Source: Micromonospora chersina (GTDB lineage: Bacteria; Actinomycetota; Actinomycetes; Mycobacteriales; Micromonosporaceae). Taken from it: a DNA stretch of 64,000 bases. Of this stretch, positions 44,757-54,684 are shown piece by piece (position 1 is the first letter of the stretch; each line of letters starts with the position of its first letter). The stretch covers positions 6,324,001 to 6,388,000 of the forward strand of contig NZ_FMIB01000002.1 of the NCBI RefSeq assembly GCF_900091475.1, given 5' to 3'. The notes below the pieces were generated by a model. The model ran no database searches, was not told the origin of the DNA, and saw nothing but the letters and a program-made list of their open reading frames with translations. Both the position numbers and the translations under genes were made by a program.

Positions 44757-45254
44757 TCAGGTGTCCCACACCGCCTCCGGCTCGGACCGGCCGTGCTCCG
44801 GATACGGGCGAGGCGTCCGGAGTTGGCGAAGCGCCAGAACGGCGACGACGATCGAGAGCACGTACAGCACGAACGGAAAGCCCACGAGGACCACCAGCGG
44901 CGGGTCCCAGGCCGACGTCTCCGCCTGCACCAGCAGCACGCCACAGGCGGCGGCGCTGACCGCGTTGACCGCGACGTAGAACCGAGCCAGCCCCCGCCCC
45001 AGCCGGTACGCCCAGCCGCGGTCGCGGCGGATCCCCACGCAGGCGACCCCCGTCGCGATGGCGCACAGGAACGACGCGACGATGTCGCCGTACCAGATCG
45101 GCGTGTCGACGTTGGCGTCGCTGATGAGCATGTGGGCGGGCCCGAGGAGCGGCGCGACGATCAACAGTGTGAGCAGCCACAGGCCGCCGCGAAGCAGCAC
45201 CGATCCGATCAGACCGGTCAGCAACCAGGCGCCGGCCCACATGTTGTTGAACAT
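44757..45254 (-). CDS. Small integral membrane protein, unknown function
   Basis: About 165 residues with four to five hydrophobic segments (for example AWLLTGLIGSVLLRGGLWLL and LYVLSIVVAVLAL) and a hydrophilic C-terminus. I do not recognise the family. The start is uncertain: ATG at 45254 (MFNNMWAG) or TTG at 45260. Both lie in a 14-bp palindrome and no ribosome binding site is obvious. Confidence 0.65.
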   Translation of the reverse strand: MFNNMWAGAWLLTGLIGSVLLRGGLWLLTLLIVAPLLGPAHMLISDANVDTPIWYGDIVASFLCAIATGVACVGIRRDRGWAYRLGRGLARFYVAVNAVSAAACGVLLVQAETSAWDPPLVVLVGFPFVLYVLSIVVAVLALRQLRTPRPYPEHGRSEPEAVWDT

Positions 45255-45260
45255 GTTCAA
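45247..45260. promoter_or_regulatory. Palindrome over the start of the membrane protein gene
   Basis: TTGAACATGTTCAA is a perfect 14-bp palindrome covering the candidate start codons. It might bind a dimeric regulator or control translation by folding. Confidence 0.35.
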
Positions 45261-45393
45261 ATTGTGCCCCGCCCGGGGCCGGTTTGTCAGGCCCGAGCGC
45301 CCAGGATCGCGCCCGGATCTCGCCGGCTTCGCTTCCGCCGCCCGCCCTGCCCGAATGGCCCCAGAAGCGGGCTGTCCACACCGGAGACACGCC

Positions 45394-45424
45394 GAAGGCC
45401 CCCGGCGCGTCGCCGAGGGCCTTC
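45394..45424 (-). terminator. Terminator downstream of the DUF397 gene
   Basis: GAAGGCCC and GGGCCTTC form an outer 8-bp stem continuing inward through CGGCG/CGCCG to a 3-base loop (arms 45394-45407 and 45411-45424). It is 12 bases past the DUF397 stop on the minus strand. Confidence 0.75.
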
Positions 45425-45435
45425 AGGGGTACGGG

Positions 45436-45624
45436 TCAGCCGCGCTTGGCCATCCTCACGAAGCGCGTCCAAGCGGCCGGGTCGAAGGTGAGCACCGGGC
45501 CGGCCGGGTCCTTCGAGTCACGTACGGCGACGACGCCCGCGAGGTTGTCCGCGACCTCGACGCAGTTGCCGCCGTTGCCGCCGCTCCTGGTGCTCTTGCG
45601 CCACCGGGCGCCGATCAGGTCCAT
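45436..45624 (-). CDS. DUF397 domain protein
   Basis: A 62-residue protein with the full DUF397 pattern: WRKSTRSGGNGGNCVEVAD, VAVRDSKDP and LTFDPAAWTRFV. Such small proteins are typically partnered with XRE/DUF5753 regulators in Streptomyces and relatives (BldB/AbaA-type systems). It overlaps the DUF5753 coding sequence by 10 bases, consistent with coupling. Confidence 0.93.
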   Translation of the reverse strand: MDLIGARWRKSTRSGGNGGNCVEVADNLAGVVAVRDSKDPAGPVLTFDPAAWTRFVRMAKRG

Positions 45625-46382
45625 GCTGTAGCCGCTTCTTTCAGGAGGTCCAGGGACCGCCCGCGGGGAAGAGCCTCGCCCCGGATGCGTTCCCACCGGC
45701 GCTCCAGCGTAGCAATCTCCGAAGCCTGGTCGATGATCTGCGCTCGCGCCTGGCTGTCGACGTGTGCCACCCGGGAACCGTCTCGGAGTTCCGCGAGGGT
45801 GAAGGGCCCGTCCAGCCCGGGATACGTCGACGTGTCGCGCGGCACGACGTGGAACTGGACGCTGGGCAGGTCGGCGCAGGCCACCAGATGAGACAGTTGC
45901 GCGGCCATGAGCTGCCGATCGCCGGCGGCCGGACGGCGGAGGACCTGCTCGTCGACCACCGCGACGAACAGCGGCCCTCGCTCCCGGGTCAGGATCGCCT
46001 GCCGGTCCAGCCGCGCCCCGACCAGGTCGGCGACCTCGGCCGGCGTGAAGGGCTGGCCAATGAACGTGGCGCGGGCATACGCCTCGGTCTGGAGCAGCCC
46101 CGGCACCCACGCCAGTTCGAACGAGCGCAGCGCGACCGCCTCGCGTTCGATGTCGACCCACGGCCGGAACCACACGGGCTCGCGGCGCCTGACCACGTCC
46201 GGTCAGAGTGCGTCGACAGGCCGGCCGAGCATGTTTGCGACGGTGGCGCGGTGCCGGCTCTGCGGGATGTGCCCGGGGTTTGCCCACCGGGCGACGGTCT
46301 TCGGATGCACGCCGAGGTGACCCGCCAGGCTTTCGGCCGTGTGGCCCGCCTCGGCCAGCGCGGCAACGAAGGCATGGTTCAT
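45615..46382 (-). pseudogene. XRE-DUF5753 regulator split by an in-frame TGA
   Basis: The upstream part (46382 to 46203) encodes a 59-residue HTH protein with LAGHLGVHPKTVARWANPGH, ending VDAL followed by TGA. The same frame continues as PDVVRRREPVWFRPWVDIER and a full DUF5753 domain to 45615. Related proteins are single chains in which the corresponding position is usually tryptophan, so TGG to TGA by one transition is the simplest explanation. A GTG at 46196 could restart translation 7 bases after the stop, giving separate HTH and DUF5753 proteins. A sequencing error cannot be excluded. DUF397 follows, overlapping. Confidence 0.8.
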
Positions 46383-46496
46383 CCCTGTTCCTTTCAGGAA
46401 CAAAACAACCGTCCGAAGGAGATTAGACAACGCTGTGTGATTGTCCGGCAACCCTCGGAAAGCTGCTGTGCAGGACGACGCCGAGGAGGGATGACG

Positions 46497-46928
46497 ATGC
46501 CCGAGGAGAAGCCGAAGCCGGCAGCGGAGCCGAAGAAGGACCGGCCGCCGGCCCGCCCGGTCGTGCCGGGACCGATCGGGCCGCTCGTTCCTCCGTACCG
46601 TGGGCCCGGCCGGGTGACGAACGTCGTGCCCGCGACGCGCTGGCGAGCCCGGTGCGGCCCGCGCGTCGCGCACACCGCCCGGGGCCCGTCCTGGACGTGC
46701 GACGCCTGCGGTCGGGACTGGCCCTGCCCGGCGCTGCGCGCGACCCCGACGGACGCGGCCCGGCGCGCGACCCTGATCCCCGAGTACTCCCGGATCACCC
46801 GCCAGGCGATCCGCGACCTCCGCGGTCGGCCCGAGGGGCCGGACCCGGTGGCCATCGTGCGGCGCTTCCTCTGGTTCCTGCCGCTCACCGACGAGGAGGC
46901 CCGCGCGGTCGCCCTGAGGCTGCGGTAA
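46497..46928 (+). CDS. Hypothetical protein with a CxxC zinc-finger-like segment
   Basis: A 143-residue protein with a Pro/Lys-rich N-terminus and the motif TCDACGRDWPC, resembling a treble-clef or zinc-ribbon half. A helical domain containing TRQAIRDLRGRPEGPDPVAIVRRFLWFL follows. It is divergent from the XRE regulator, an arrangement usual for regulator-associated proteins in this family. GAGGAGGG is six bases from the ATG at 46497, which is preferred over the ATG at 46491. Confidence 0.75.
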   Translation: MPEEKPKPAAEPKKDRPPARPVVPGPIGPLVPPYRGPGRVTNVVPATRWRARCGPRVAHTARGPSWTCDACGRDWPCPALRATPTDAARRATLIPEYSRITRQAIRDLRGRPEGPDPVAIVRRFLWFLPLTDEEARAVALRLR

Positions 46929-46933
46929 ACGCC

Positions 46934-46970
46934 GGAGGGCCCCTCCCGCGCTCGCGGTAAGGGGCCCTCC
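46934..46970. terminator. Bidirectional terminator between convergent genes
   Basis: An 11-bp stem (GGAGGGCCCCT and AGGGGCCCTCC) around an inner CCGCG/CGCGG hairpin, 5 bases after the plus-strand hypothetical gene and 13 bases before the aconitase stop. Confidence 0.8.
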
Positions 46971-46983
46971 GTCGGGTACGACG

Positions 46984-49824
<2,841 letters not shown>

Positions 49825-49894
49825 GTCGTACTCCTTCACACCAGCGACCTGAGTAGTCCTGAGCAGTTTGTCGCACCGGCCCGGGCGCCGCCGT

Positions 49895-49912
49895 GGTTAG
49901 GCAACACTTACC
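49895..49912. promoter_or_regulatory. IdeR/DtxR-like box upstream of aconitase
   Basis: GGTTAGGCAACACTTACC resembles the iron-repressor consensus TTAGGTTAGGCTAACC, agreeing at 11 of 16 aligned positions, with near-symmetric outer halves GGTTAG/CTTACC. It lies between the divergent aconitase and VOC genes. Iron control of an Fe-S enzyme would be reasonable, but the match is imperfect. Confidence 0.4.
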
Positions 49913-49993
49913 CGCGCCGTCTCAACAAAACCGTACGTCCGTCTTGCTATTCGCGCAACCTCGTGCCAGGGTTCGGGACGAGGAGGTGCCACC

Positions 49994-50350
49994 ATGATCC
50001 ATCACGTCCTGCTCGCCTGCCCGCGCGGCTCCGAGGAAACCTCCCGGGCGTTCTACGCCGGCCTGCTCGGCCTGGTCGAGAAGCCCAAACCGCCGGCCCT
50101 CGCCGCCCGCGGTGGTTGCTGGTTCAGCGGGTACGGCGCCGAACTGCACCTCGGCGTCGAGGACGACTTCCGCCCCGCCCGCAAGGCGCACCCCGCCCTG
50201 CTCCGCCCCGACCTGGACCGGCTCGCCGCCCGACTCGACGCCGCCGGGCACCCCGTGACCTGGGGCGACGACGAGATTCCCGGCATGCGCCGGTTCCACA
50301 CGTACGACCCGCACGGCAACCGCCTGGAGTTCCTCGCCCCCGTGGACTGA
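49994..50350 (+). CDS. VOC-family (glyoxalase/bleomycin-resistance fold) protein
   Basis: A 118-residue protein starting MIHHVLLACPRGSEETSRAF, with a metal-site-like ELHLGVEDDF strand and the C-terminal YDPHGNRLEFLAP. This is the vicinal-oxygen-chelate fold; the substrate is unknown. It is separated from DedA by 23 bases and probably co-transcribed with it. GAGGAGGTGCCACC precedes the ATG. Confidence 0.92.
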   Translation: MIHHVLLACPRGSEETSRAFYAGLLGLVEKPKPPALAARGGCWFSGYGAELHLGVEDDFRPARKAHPALLRPDLDRLAARLDAAGHPVTWGDDEIPGMRRFHTYDPHGNRLEFLAPVD

Positions 50351-50373
50351 GCCTGCGCGGGTAGGGTTCGGGG

Positions 50374-51030
50374 GTGGTCGACGTGCAGCACTGGCTCTCC
50401 GCGCTGCCCCCGGGCGTGCTCTACCTGATCGTCGCCGGGGTCATCGGCGTGGAGAGCATGGGCATCCCGCTCCCCGGCGAGATCGTGCTGGTCAGCTCCG
50501 CCCTGCTCGCCGCCACCGGGGTGGTCGAGCCCGAGTGGGTGGCCACCGCGGCCGCCGCCGGCGCGATCATCGGCGACTCCGTCGGCTACGCCGTCGGCCG
50601 GCGCGGCGGGCGGCCGCTGCTCCAACGGCTGGGCCGGCGCTTCCCCAAGCACCTCGGCCCGGCGCAACTCGCCCGCGCCGAACAGAGCTTCGCCCGGCAC
50701 GGAGTCTGGGCGGTCTTCTTCGGGCGGTTCGTCGCCCTGCTCCGCATCCTCGCCGGCCCCCTCGCCGGGGCGCTGCACGTGCCGTACCGCCGGTTCCTGG
50801 TCGCCAACGCGGCCGGCGGCCTGGTCTGGGCCTTCGGCACCACCTACCTGCTCTTCTCCGTGGGCCGCGCGGCCGAGCACTGGCTCAAGGACATCTCCTG
50901 GGCCGGGCTGGCCCTCGCGGTCCTCGCCGGCCTGGCCAGCACCTGGTGGCTGCGCCGGCGCGCCCGGCACTTGGAGTCGGCCGACGTGGCCGACGAGGCC
51001 GCCGAGCGCGTGCCGGCCGGCGACCGCTAG
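50374..51030 (+). CDS. DedA-family membrane protein
   Basis: A 218-residue integral membrane protein with the DedA/VTT core: ESMGIPLPGEIVLVSSALL near residues 27-45 and FFGRFVALLRILAGPLAGAL near residues 112-132. DedA members flip undecaprenyl phosphate or phospholipids in characterised bacteria. A strong terminator follows. Confidence 0.93.
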   Translation: MVDVQHWLSALPPGVLYLIVAGVIGVESMGIPLPGEIVLVSSALLAATGVVEPEWVATAAAAGAIIGDSVGYAVGRRGGRPLLQRLGRRFPKHLGPAQLARAEQSFARHGVWAVFFGRFVALLRILAGPLAGALHVPYRRFLVANAAGGLVWAFGTTYLLFSVGRAAEHWLKDISWAGLALAVLAGLASTWWLRRRARHLESADVADEAAERVPAGDR

Positions 51031-51042
51031 ACCGGGACGCCG

Positions 51043-51076
51043 AAAGGGCCCGACCCCCGTGGGGGTCGGGCCCTTT
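51043..51076. terminator. Bidirectional terminator after dedA
   Basis: A 16-bp perfect inverted repeat starting AAAGGGCCCGACCCCC, spaced by 2 bases, with A-rich and T-rich ends suited to termination on either strand. It separates DedA from the convergent secreted protein. Confidence 0.85.
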
Positions 51077-51108
51077 GGCGTGTTGCTCGGATCGTGTTGC
51101 TCGGATCG

Positions 51109-51756
51109 TCAGGAAGCGGAGTAGCCGCGGGTGGCGATCCAGTCGGCGAGGTTGTCCACGCTGATCCGGTAGGAGGCGGTGTTGGGGTTGGCGCTGTCGG
51201 CGATGGTCACGGTGTGGCCGTCGTTCTGGTAGCCGACGACGCTGATGTAGTGGCCGCCTTCGAAGGAGTGGGTGTTGCCGTCGGTGTCGGTGGCGGTGCC
51301 GGCGATGTTGGCGACCACGGCGCGGCCGTCGTCGACGGTGCGCACGATGTCGGCGCGCAGGGTGTCGGTCTGCTTGTCGTCGGCCTTGCCGTCGCGGATC
51401 TCCACCGACCGGTAGTGCTTGCCGGTCTCCTTGTTCAGCACGGGGGTGATGTCGTTGATGCTGTTGGTGCCGTTCTCGGTGGTGCCCATCTCCTTGGCCA
51501 TGGCGTCCACGTCGATGTTCTTGCCCAGCACGGACAGGGCGTTACGCGTGGCGGCCGGACCGCAGTAGTAGAAGTTGGGCTGGGCCTCGTAGCGGACGTC
51601 CAGCTCCCGCTCGCCGTGACCCTTACGGTCAGCGACGACCTTGGTGTTGTCGGCGGGGGCGGCGTGCGCGGCGATCGCGGGGCCGGCGATCCCACCGGCG
51701 GTGGCGGCGATACCGGCAGCGGTCAGAACGGTGTTCCGCAGCATGGTGGTGCGCAT
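51109..51756 (-). CDS. Secreted papain-like C39-family protein
   Basis: A 215-residue protein with a Sec signal peptide (TMLRNTVLTAAGIAATAGGI, likely cleavage after AHA). The mature domain resembles C39-like peptidases: the nucleophile in NFYYCGPAATRNAL, the His in FEGGHYISVVGY and an Asp in VTIADSANP. It has no ABC exporter beside it, so bacteriocin processing is not suggested; a cell-wall or extracellular peptidase role is possible. The ATG at 51756 is preferred because it opens the signal peptide. Confidence 0.82.
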   Translation of the reverse strand: MRTTMLRNTVLTAAGIAATAGGIAGPAIAAHAAPADNTKVVADRKGHGERELDVRYEAQPNFYYCGPAATRNALSVLGKNIDVDAMAKEMGTTENGTNSINDITPVLNKETGKHYRSVEIRDGKADDKQTDTLRADIVRTVDDGRAVVANIAGTATDTDGNTHSFEGGHYISVVGYQNDGHTVTIADSANPNTASYRISVDNLADWIATRGYSAS

Positions 51757-51882
51757 GATGAGATCAACGCCTTCCGTTCGGGGGTTCAGCAGCACGCACG
51801 GGGGGATGCGGTGCCGCTGTGAAACGGGGGGAAAGTCTGTGGGGTGCCCGGCGATCACAGGGGTGACCTGCTCGGGCGGTCC

Positions 51883-52120
51883 GGGGGTGTAACCATCGGC
51901 GGCGGGGAAGTGATTCCCTCACACCTGATCCGATGTCCCGGGGGATGTAACGACCGGCGGCCCGGAGTCATTCCCTGCGGCGGGCCGGTACGGCGGACCG
52001 GTGGTGCACGGTCCAGGGATGTAACGACCGGGGCCGGCAGGTCATTCCCACGGCCAGCCCGGCACCGAGGTGCGGGTGGTGCGGTGGGTGTAACGACCGG
52101 TGGGGGCCGATCATTTCCGG
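51883..52120. repeat. Four ~30-bp imperfect palindromic units (GTAAC to ATTCCC)
   Basis: Units with GTAAC at 51889, 51947, 52021 and 52090 each have ATTCCC (ATTTCC in the last) 23-24 bases downstream. Most read GATGTAACGACCGG before the centre. The ends pair in part, GGGATG with CATTCCC, so each could form a hairpin. Unit spacing varies (58, 74 and 69 bases), so it is not a simple tandem repeat. Confidence 0.75.
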
Positions 52121-52374
52121 CCGGCGGGCCTCGCACGGGGCGGGGTCCTGCGCGGTCTGCCATGTACAACGACCCCACCCCCGCCACGATTCCGCCGTGG
52201 CGGTGACGCCGACCACCCACCGGAACCGGACGTCGGGGGCGGGTCCGCCGCGGCGACCGGGGTTGACGTCGACCGCCCTGCAATGGCGCCGACCCCCTGC
52301 GGAACGGACATCGCGTCCGAATTTGTCACCGCAAACCGGACAGGCACCCCAGGCGACGCAGCCTGACGGCGTGA

Positions 52375-52419
52375 ATCTTGGACAGTTACCGCTTACAGCG
52401 AACGGCAACTGTCCAAGAT
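52375..52419. repeat. 13-bp inverted repeat (ATCTTGGACAGTT)
   Basis: Arms 52375-52387 and 52407-52419 are perfect complements with a 19-base spacer that can pair further through CCG/CGG. It may be a REP-like element or a structured RNA. Confidence 0.7.
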
Positions 52420-52665
52420 CCGCCCAGGCTGAGCGGGCGGGCAGCGGCGAACCGGGCAGGTCGACAGCCGCCAGGCACCGCCCGACCGGAATCGCCCGAC
52501 CGGAACCGCCCGACCGTCACCGCCCCACACGCCACCGCCCGACACGCCACCGCCTTACAGCCACCGCCGGACAGCTGCCCCGCCCCCGCCCGCCACGCCC
52601 CCGCCCGACGTCACCGCCAGACACGCCGCCGCCGGACAGCCGCCCCCGCCACCGCCAGCCGCGTC

Positions 52666-52719
52666 GATCAAGAAGTTTGCGTCGCGCTCCAGCCGAATCC
52701 CGACGCAAACCTCTTGATC
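52666..52719. repeat. 19-bp inverted repeat (GATCAAGAAGTTTGCGTCG)
   Basis: Arms 52666-52684 and 52701-52719 pair with one mismatch around a 16-base loop. The arm resembles a motif that I associate with intergenic repeats in Micromonospora genomes, but I cannot verify this here. Confidence 0.7.
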
Positions 52720-52884
52720 AACGCTAGTGGGGGGCGATCACACCGGCTTGGGACTCAACCGGCGTGGGTCGATCGAATCCGCCGAGCCTCGACTGAGGCG
52801 CCATGGGGATGGGCAACGGTCGCTCGGTTGGGCATAACGGGCATCTCGCCGAGGTGGAAACGCCGGCGCTCGGACGGGCGTGGT

Positions 52885-52939
52885 GGGTGGAACGTTATGG
52901 AGGTTTCCGGTGTGCGGAGACCTCCATGGCGTTCCACCC
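52885..52939. repeat. 20-base inverted repeat before the ArsC-family gene
   Basis: Arms 52885-52904 (GGGTGGAACGTTATGGAGGT) and 52920-52939 pair except for two central mismatches, with a 15-base loop. It ends 49 bases before the arsC-like start and could act as a terminator-like or regulatory hairpin. Confidence 0.7.
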
Positions 52940-52987
52940 GTGGGTGGGGTGACCGGTCTCGTCGGGTTCCACAGTGGGGGTGCCACC

Positions 52988-53365
52988 ATGTCGGGCATGG
53001 AGATCTGGCACAACCCGTCCTGCTCGAAGTGCGCCACGGCCCGGGCCTCCCTGGACGAGGCGCGGGTGCCCTACCGGCTGCGGGCGTACCTGGCGGAGCC
53101 GCCGAGCGCGGAGGAGTTGACCGAGGTGCTGCGCCGGCTGGACGCGCGGGCGTGGGACATCTGCCGCACCGGCGAGCCCGCCGCGACCGAGCTGGGCATG
53201 GCGGACTGGCCGCGCGACGACGCCACGGAGCCGCGCTGGGTCGCCGCGATGGTCGCGCACCCCGAGCTGATCCAGCGCCCCATCCTGCTGCTCGACGACG
53301 GCAGCGCGCTGGTCGGGCGTACCCCCGAGGCCCTGGACGAAGCGGTGCGCCGCACGGACCGGTAG
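52988..53365 (+). CDS. ArsC/Spx-family protein (arsenate reductase-like)
   Basis: A 125-residue thioredoxin-fold protein starting MEIWHNPSCSKCATARASL, carrying the CxxC of glutaredoxin-type ArsC (Ser-Cys-Ser-Lys-Cys). It continues with the LDARAWDICRTGEP region and the RPILLLDDGSALVGRTP end, as in ArsC/YffB. No other arsenic genes are nearby, so the substrate is uncertain. GGGGGTG precedes the ATG. Confidence 0.88.
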   Translation: MSGMEIWHNPSCSKCATARASLDEARVPYRLRAYLAEPPSAEELTEVLRRLDARAWDICRTGEPAATELGMADWPRDDATEPRWVAAMVAHPELIQRPILLLDDGSALVGRTPEALDEAVRRTDR

Positions 53366-53378
53366 GCCCTCGGTCGGC

Positions 53379-53558
53379 TCAGGAGGGCCGGTCGCCGGCC
53401 TTCGCGTGCCGCTCGCGCAACCGGTCCCGGATCTCCTCCGGGGTGTACGCCCGGCGCCGCCGTTCCGCCCGCGCCACGACCACGCCGGTCGCCGCCACGC
53501 CGGCGAGGCCGGCCAGGCCGAGCAGCTTCCACCACCGCATCCGTTGCCGCTTCGGCAT
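53379..53558 (-). CDS. Small membrane protein with charged tail
   Basis: A 59-residue protein with a basic head (MPKRQRMRWWK), one hydrophobic helix (LLGLAGLAGVAATGVVV) and a charged helical tail. Good GGAGG ribosome binding site. It is divergent from the papain-like protein with only 13 bases between the starts. Confidence 0.65.
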   Translation of the reverse strand: MPKRQRMRWWKLLGLAGLAGVAATGVVVARAERRRRAYTPEEIRDRLRERHAKAGDRPS

Positions 53559-53571
53559 AGGGTGATCCTCC

Positions 53572-54234
53572 ATGAGCATCAGCCTGGACGAGGCGGTGGA
53601 GCTGACCCGCACCGGAGACCTGTGGGTGTTCCGTGGGCGCAGCGTGCCGGACCGCGCCATCCAGCTCACTACCAACAGCCCAGTCAACCACGTCGGCATG
53701 GCAGTGGTGCTCGACGACATGCCGCCGCTGATGTGGCACGCCGAGCTGGGCCGCTCGCTGCCGGACATGTGGACCGGCACCCACCAGCGCGGCGTGCAGT
53801 TGCACGACCTGCGGGACGCGGTCTGCGTCTGGGCCAACCGGTACGGCCAGCGGGCCTGGCTCCGCCAGCTCGAACCGCCGGCGGACACCGCGATGGAGGA
53901 GGCGGTGCTGCGGACCGTGGCGCGTCTCGACGGCACCCCGTTCCCGTCCACGGCGCAGCTCGCCTGGCGCTGGGCGCGCGGGCGCGTGCCGAACCTGCGC
54001 CGGGGCCGACCCTCCATCGCCGACGGTGGCGGTGTGCCGGTCCGGGACCGGGCGCTGGAGACCGCGTACTGCGCGGAGGTGGTGGCCGTGACCTACGAGG
54101 CCATGGGGTTGCTGCCCGCCGGCCGGCGGCCCAACTGGTACGACCCGGGCCGGTTCTGGAGCGGCGACGACCTCGACCTCACCGGCGGCGCCCAGCTCGG
54201 TGCGGAGATCGAGGTACGCATCCCGCCCCGCTGA
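53572..54234 (+). CDS. Permuted papain-like (YiiX/NlpC-P60-like) protein
   Basis: A 220-residue protein with the order of permuted NlpC/P60 (YiiX/YebB) folds: GDLWVFRG, the His in SPVNHVGMAVVLDD and, near residue 160, the Cys in ETAYCAEVVAVTYEAMGLL. These proteins hydrolyse peptidoglycan or lipid amide bonds. No signal peptide is visible. The substrate is unknown. Confidence 0.72.
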   Translation: MSISLDEAVELTRTGDLWVFRGRSVPDRAIQLTTNSPVNHVGMAVVLDDMPPLMWHAELGRSLPDMWTGTHQRGVQLHDLRDAVCVWANRYGQRAWLRQLEPPADTAMEEAVLRTVARLDGTPFPSTAQLAWRWARGRVPNLRRGRPSIADGGGVPVRDRALETAYCAEVVAVTYEAMGLLPAGRRPNWYDPGRFWSGDDLDLTGGAQLGAEIEVRIPPR

Positions 54235-54274
54235 CCAGGTTTGCCGGAGCCGCCGTCCGGTAATGGAAAGCGGC

Positions 54275-54664
54275 GTGACGGCTTCCACGGACCTCGACAC
54301 GCTCACCGACTTCTTCGACCGGTACGGCGTGGCGCTGACCACCGCCGACGTGCCCGCCATCGCCGGCTGCTACGCGCTGCCGGGGCTGGTGGTCGCCGAC
54401 ACGTACAGTTTCTCGTTCACCTCGCCGGCGGCCGTGGCGCTCAGCTTCGTCGGCGCGGCCCCCGACTACCAGGAGCGGGAGCTGGTCGCGGCCAACGCGC
54501 AGATCGAGGACGTGCAGGTGGTCTCCGCGCTGCTCACCGAGGTGGCGGTGCGCTGGGAGTTCCTGGACAGCCAGGGCCGGGCGGTGCCCGGCGAGCGTTA
54601 CCGCTACCTGCTGCGGGCCACCGAGGACGGCCCGGCCATCTGCACCGTCATCCGCACCGCCTGA
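54275..54664 (+). CDS. NTF2/SnoaL-like small protein
   Basis: A 129-residue protein with the alpha-helix-plus-sheet pattern of SnoaL/NTF2-like domains (LDTLTDFFDRYGVALTTADV, then GLVVADTYSFSFTSPAAV). No specific ligand or activity can be named. The GTG at 54275 has GGAAAG upstream; an ATG at 54263 lacks a ribosome binding site. Confidence 0.75.
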   Translation: MTASTDLDTLTDFFDRYGVALTTADVPAIAGCYALPGLVVADTYSFSFTSPAAVALSFVGAAPDYQERELVAANAQIEDVQVVSALLTEVAVRWEFLDSQGRAVPGERYRYLLRATEDGPAICTVIRTA

Positions 54665-54684
54665 CCGGCCCGGCTGCCGGCGGC

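Larger units (their letters stand above)
52121..52987. other. Noncoding region rich in inverted repeats
   Basis: Between the palindromic units and the ArsC-family gene I find no convincing gene. Frames here give low-complexity Pro/Arg/His translations. The segment 52440-52660 is a degenerate CCGCCCGAC/CACCGCC-rich sequence. Three long inverted repeats are listed separately. Confidence 0.7.

Noticed and set aside
51883..52120. CRISPR-like array
   Set aside because: Units are only four, vary in spacing and sequence, and no cas genes are nearby; they behave as spaced palindromic units.
52378..52987. Reading frame MDSYRLQRTATVQ into the ArsC-family region
   Set aside because: The translation is Arg/Pro/His repeats and covers inverted repeats; no coding signature or homologue is recognisable.
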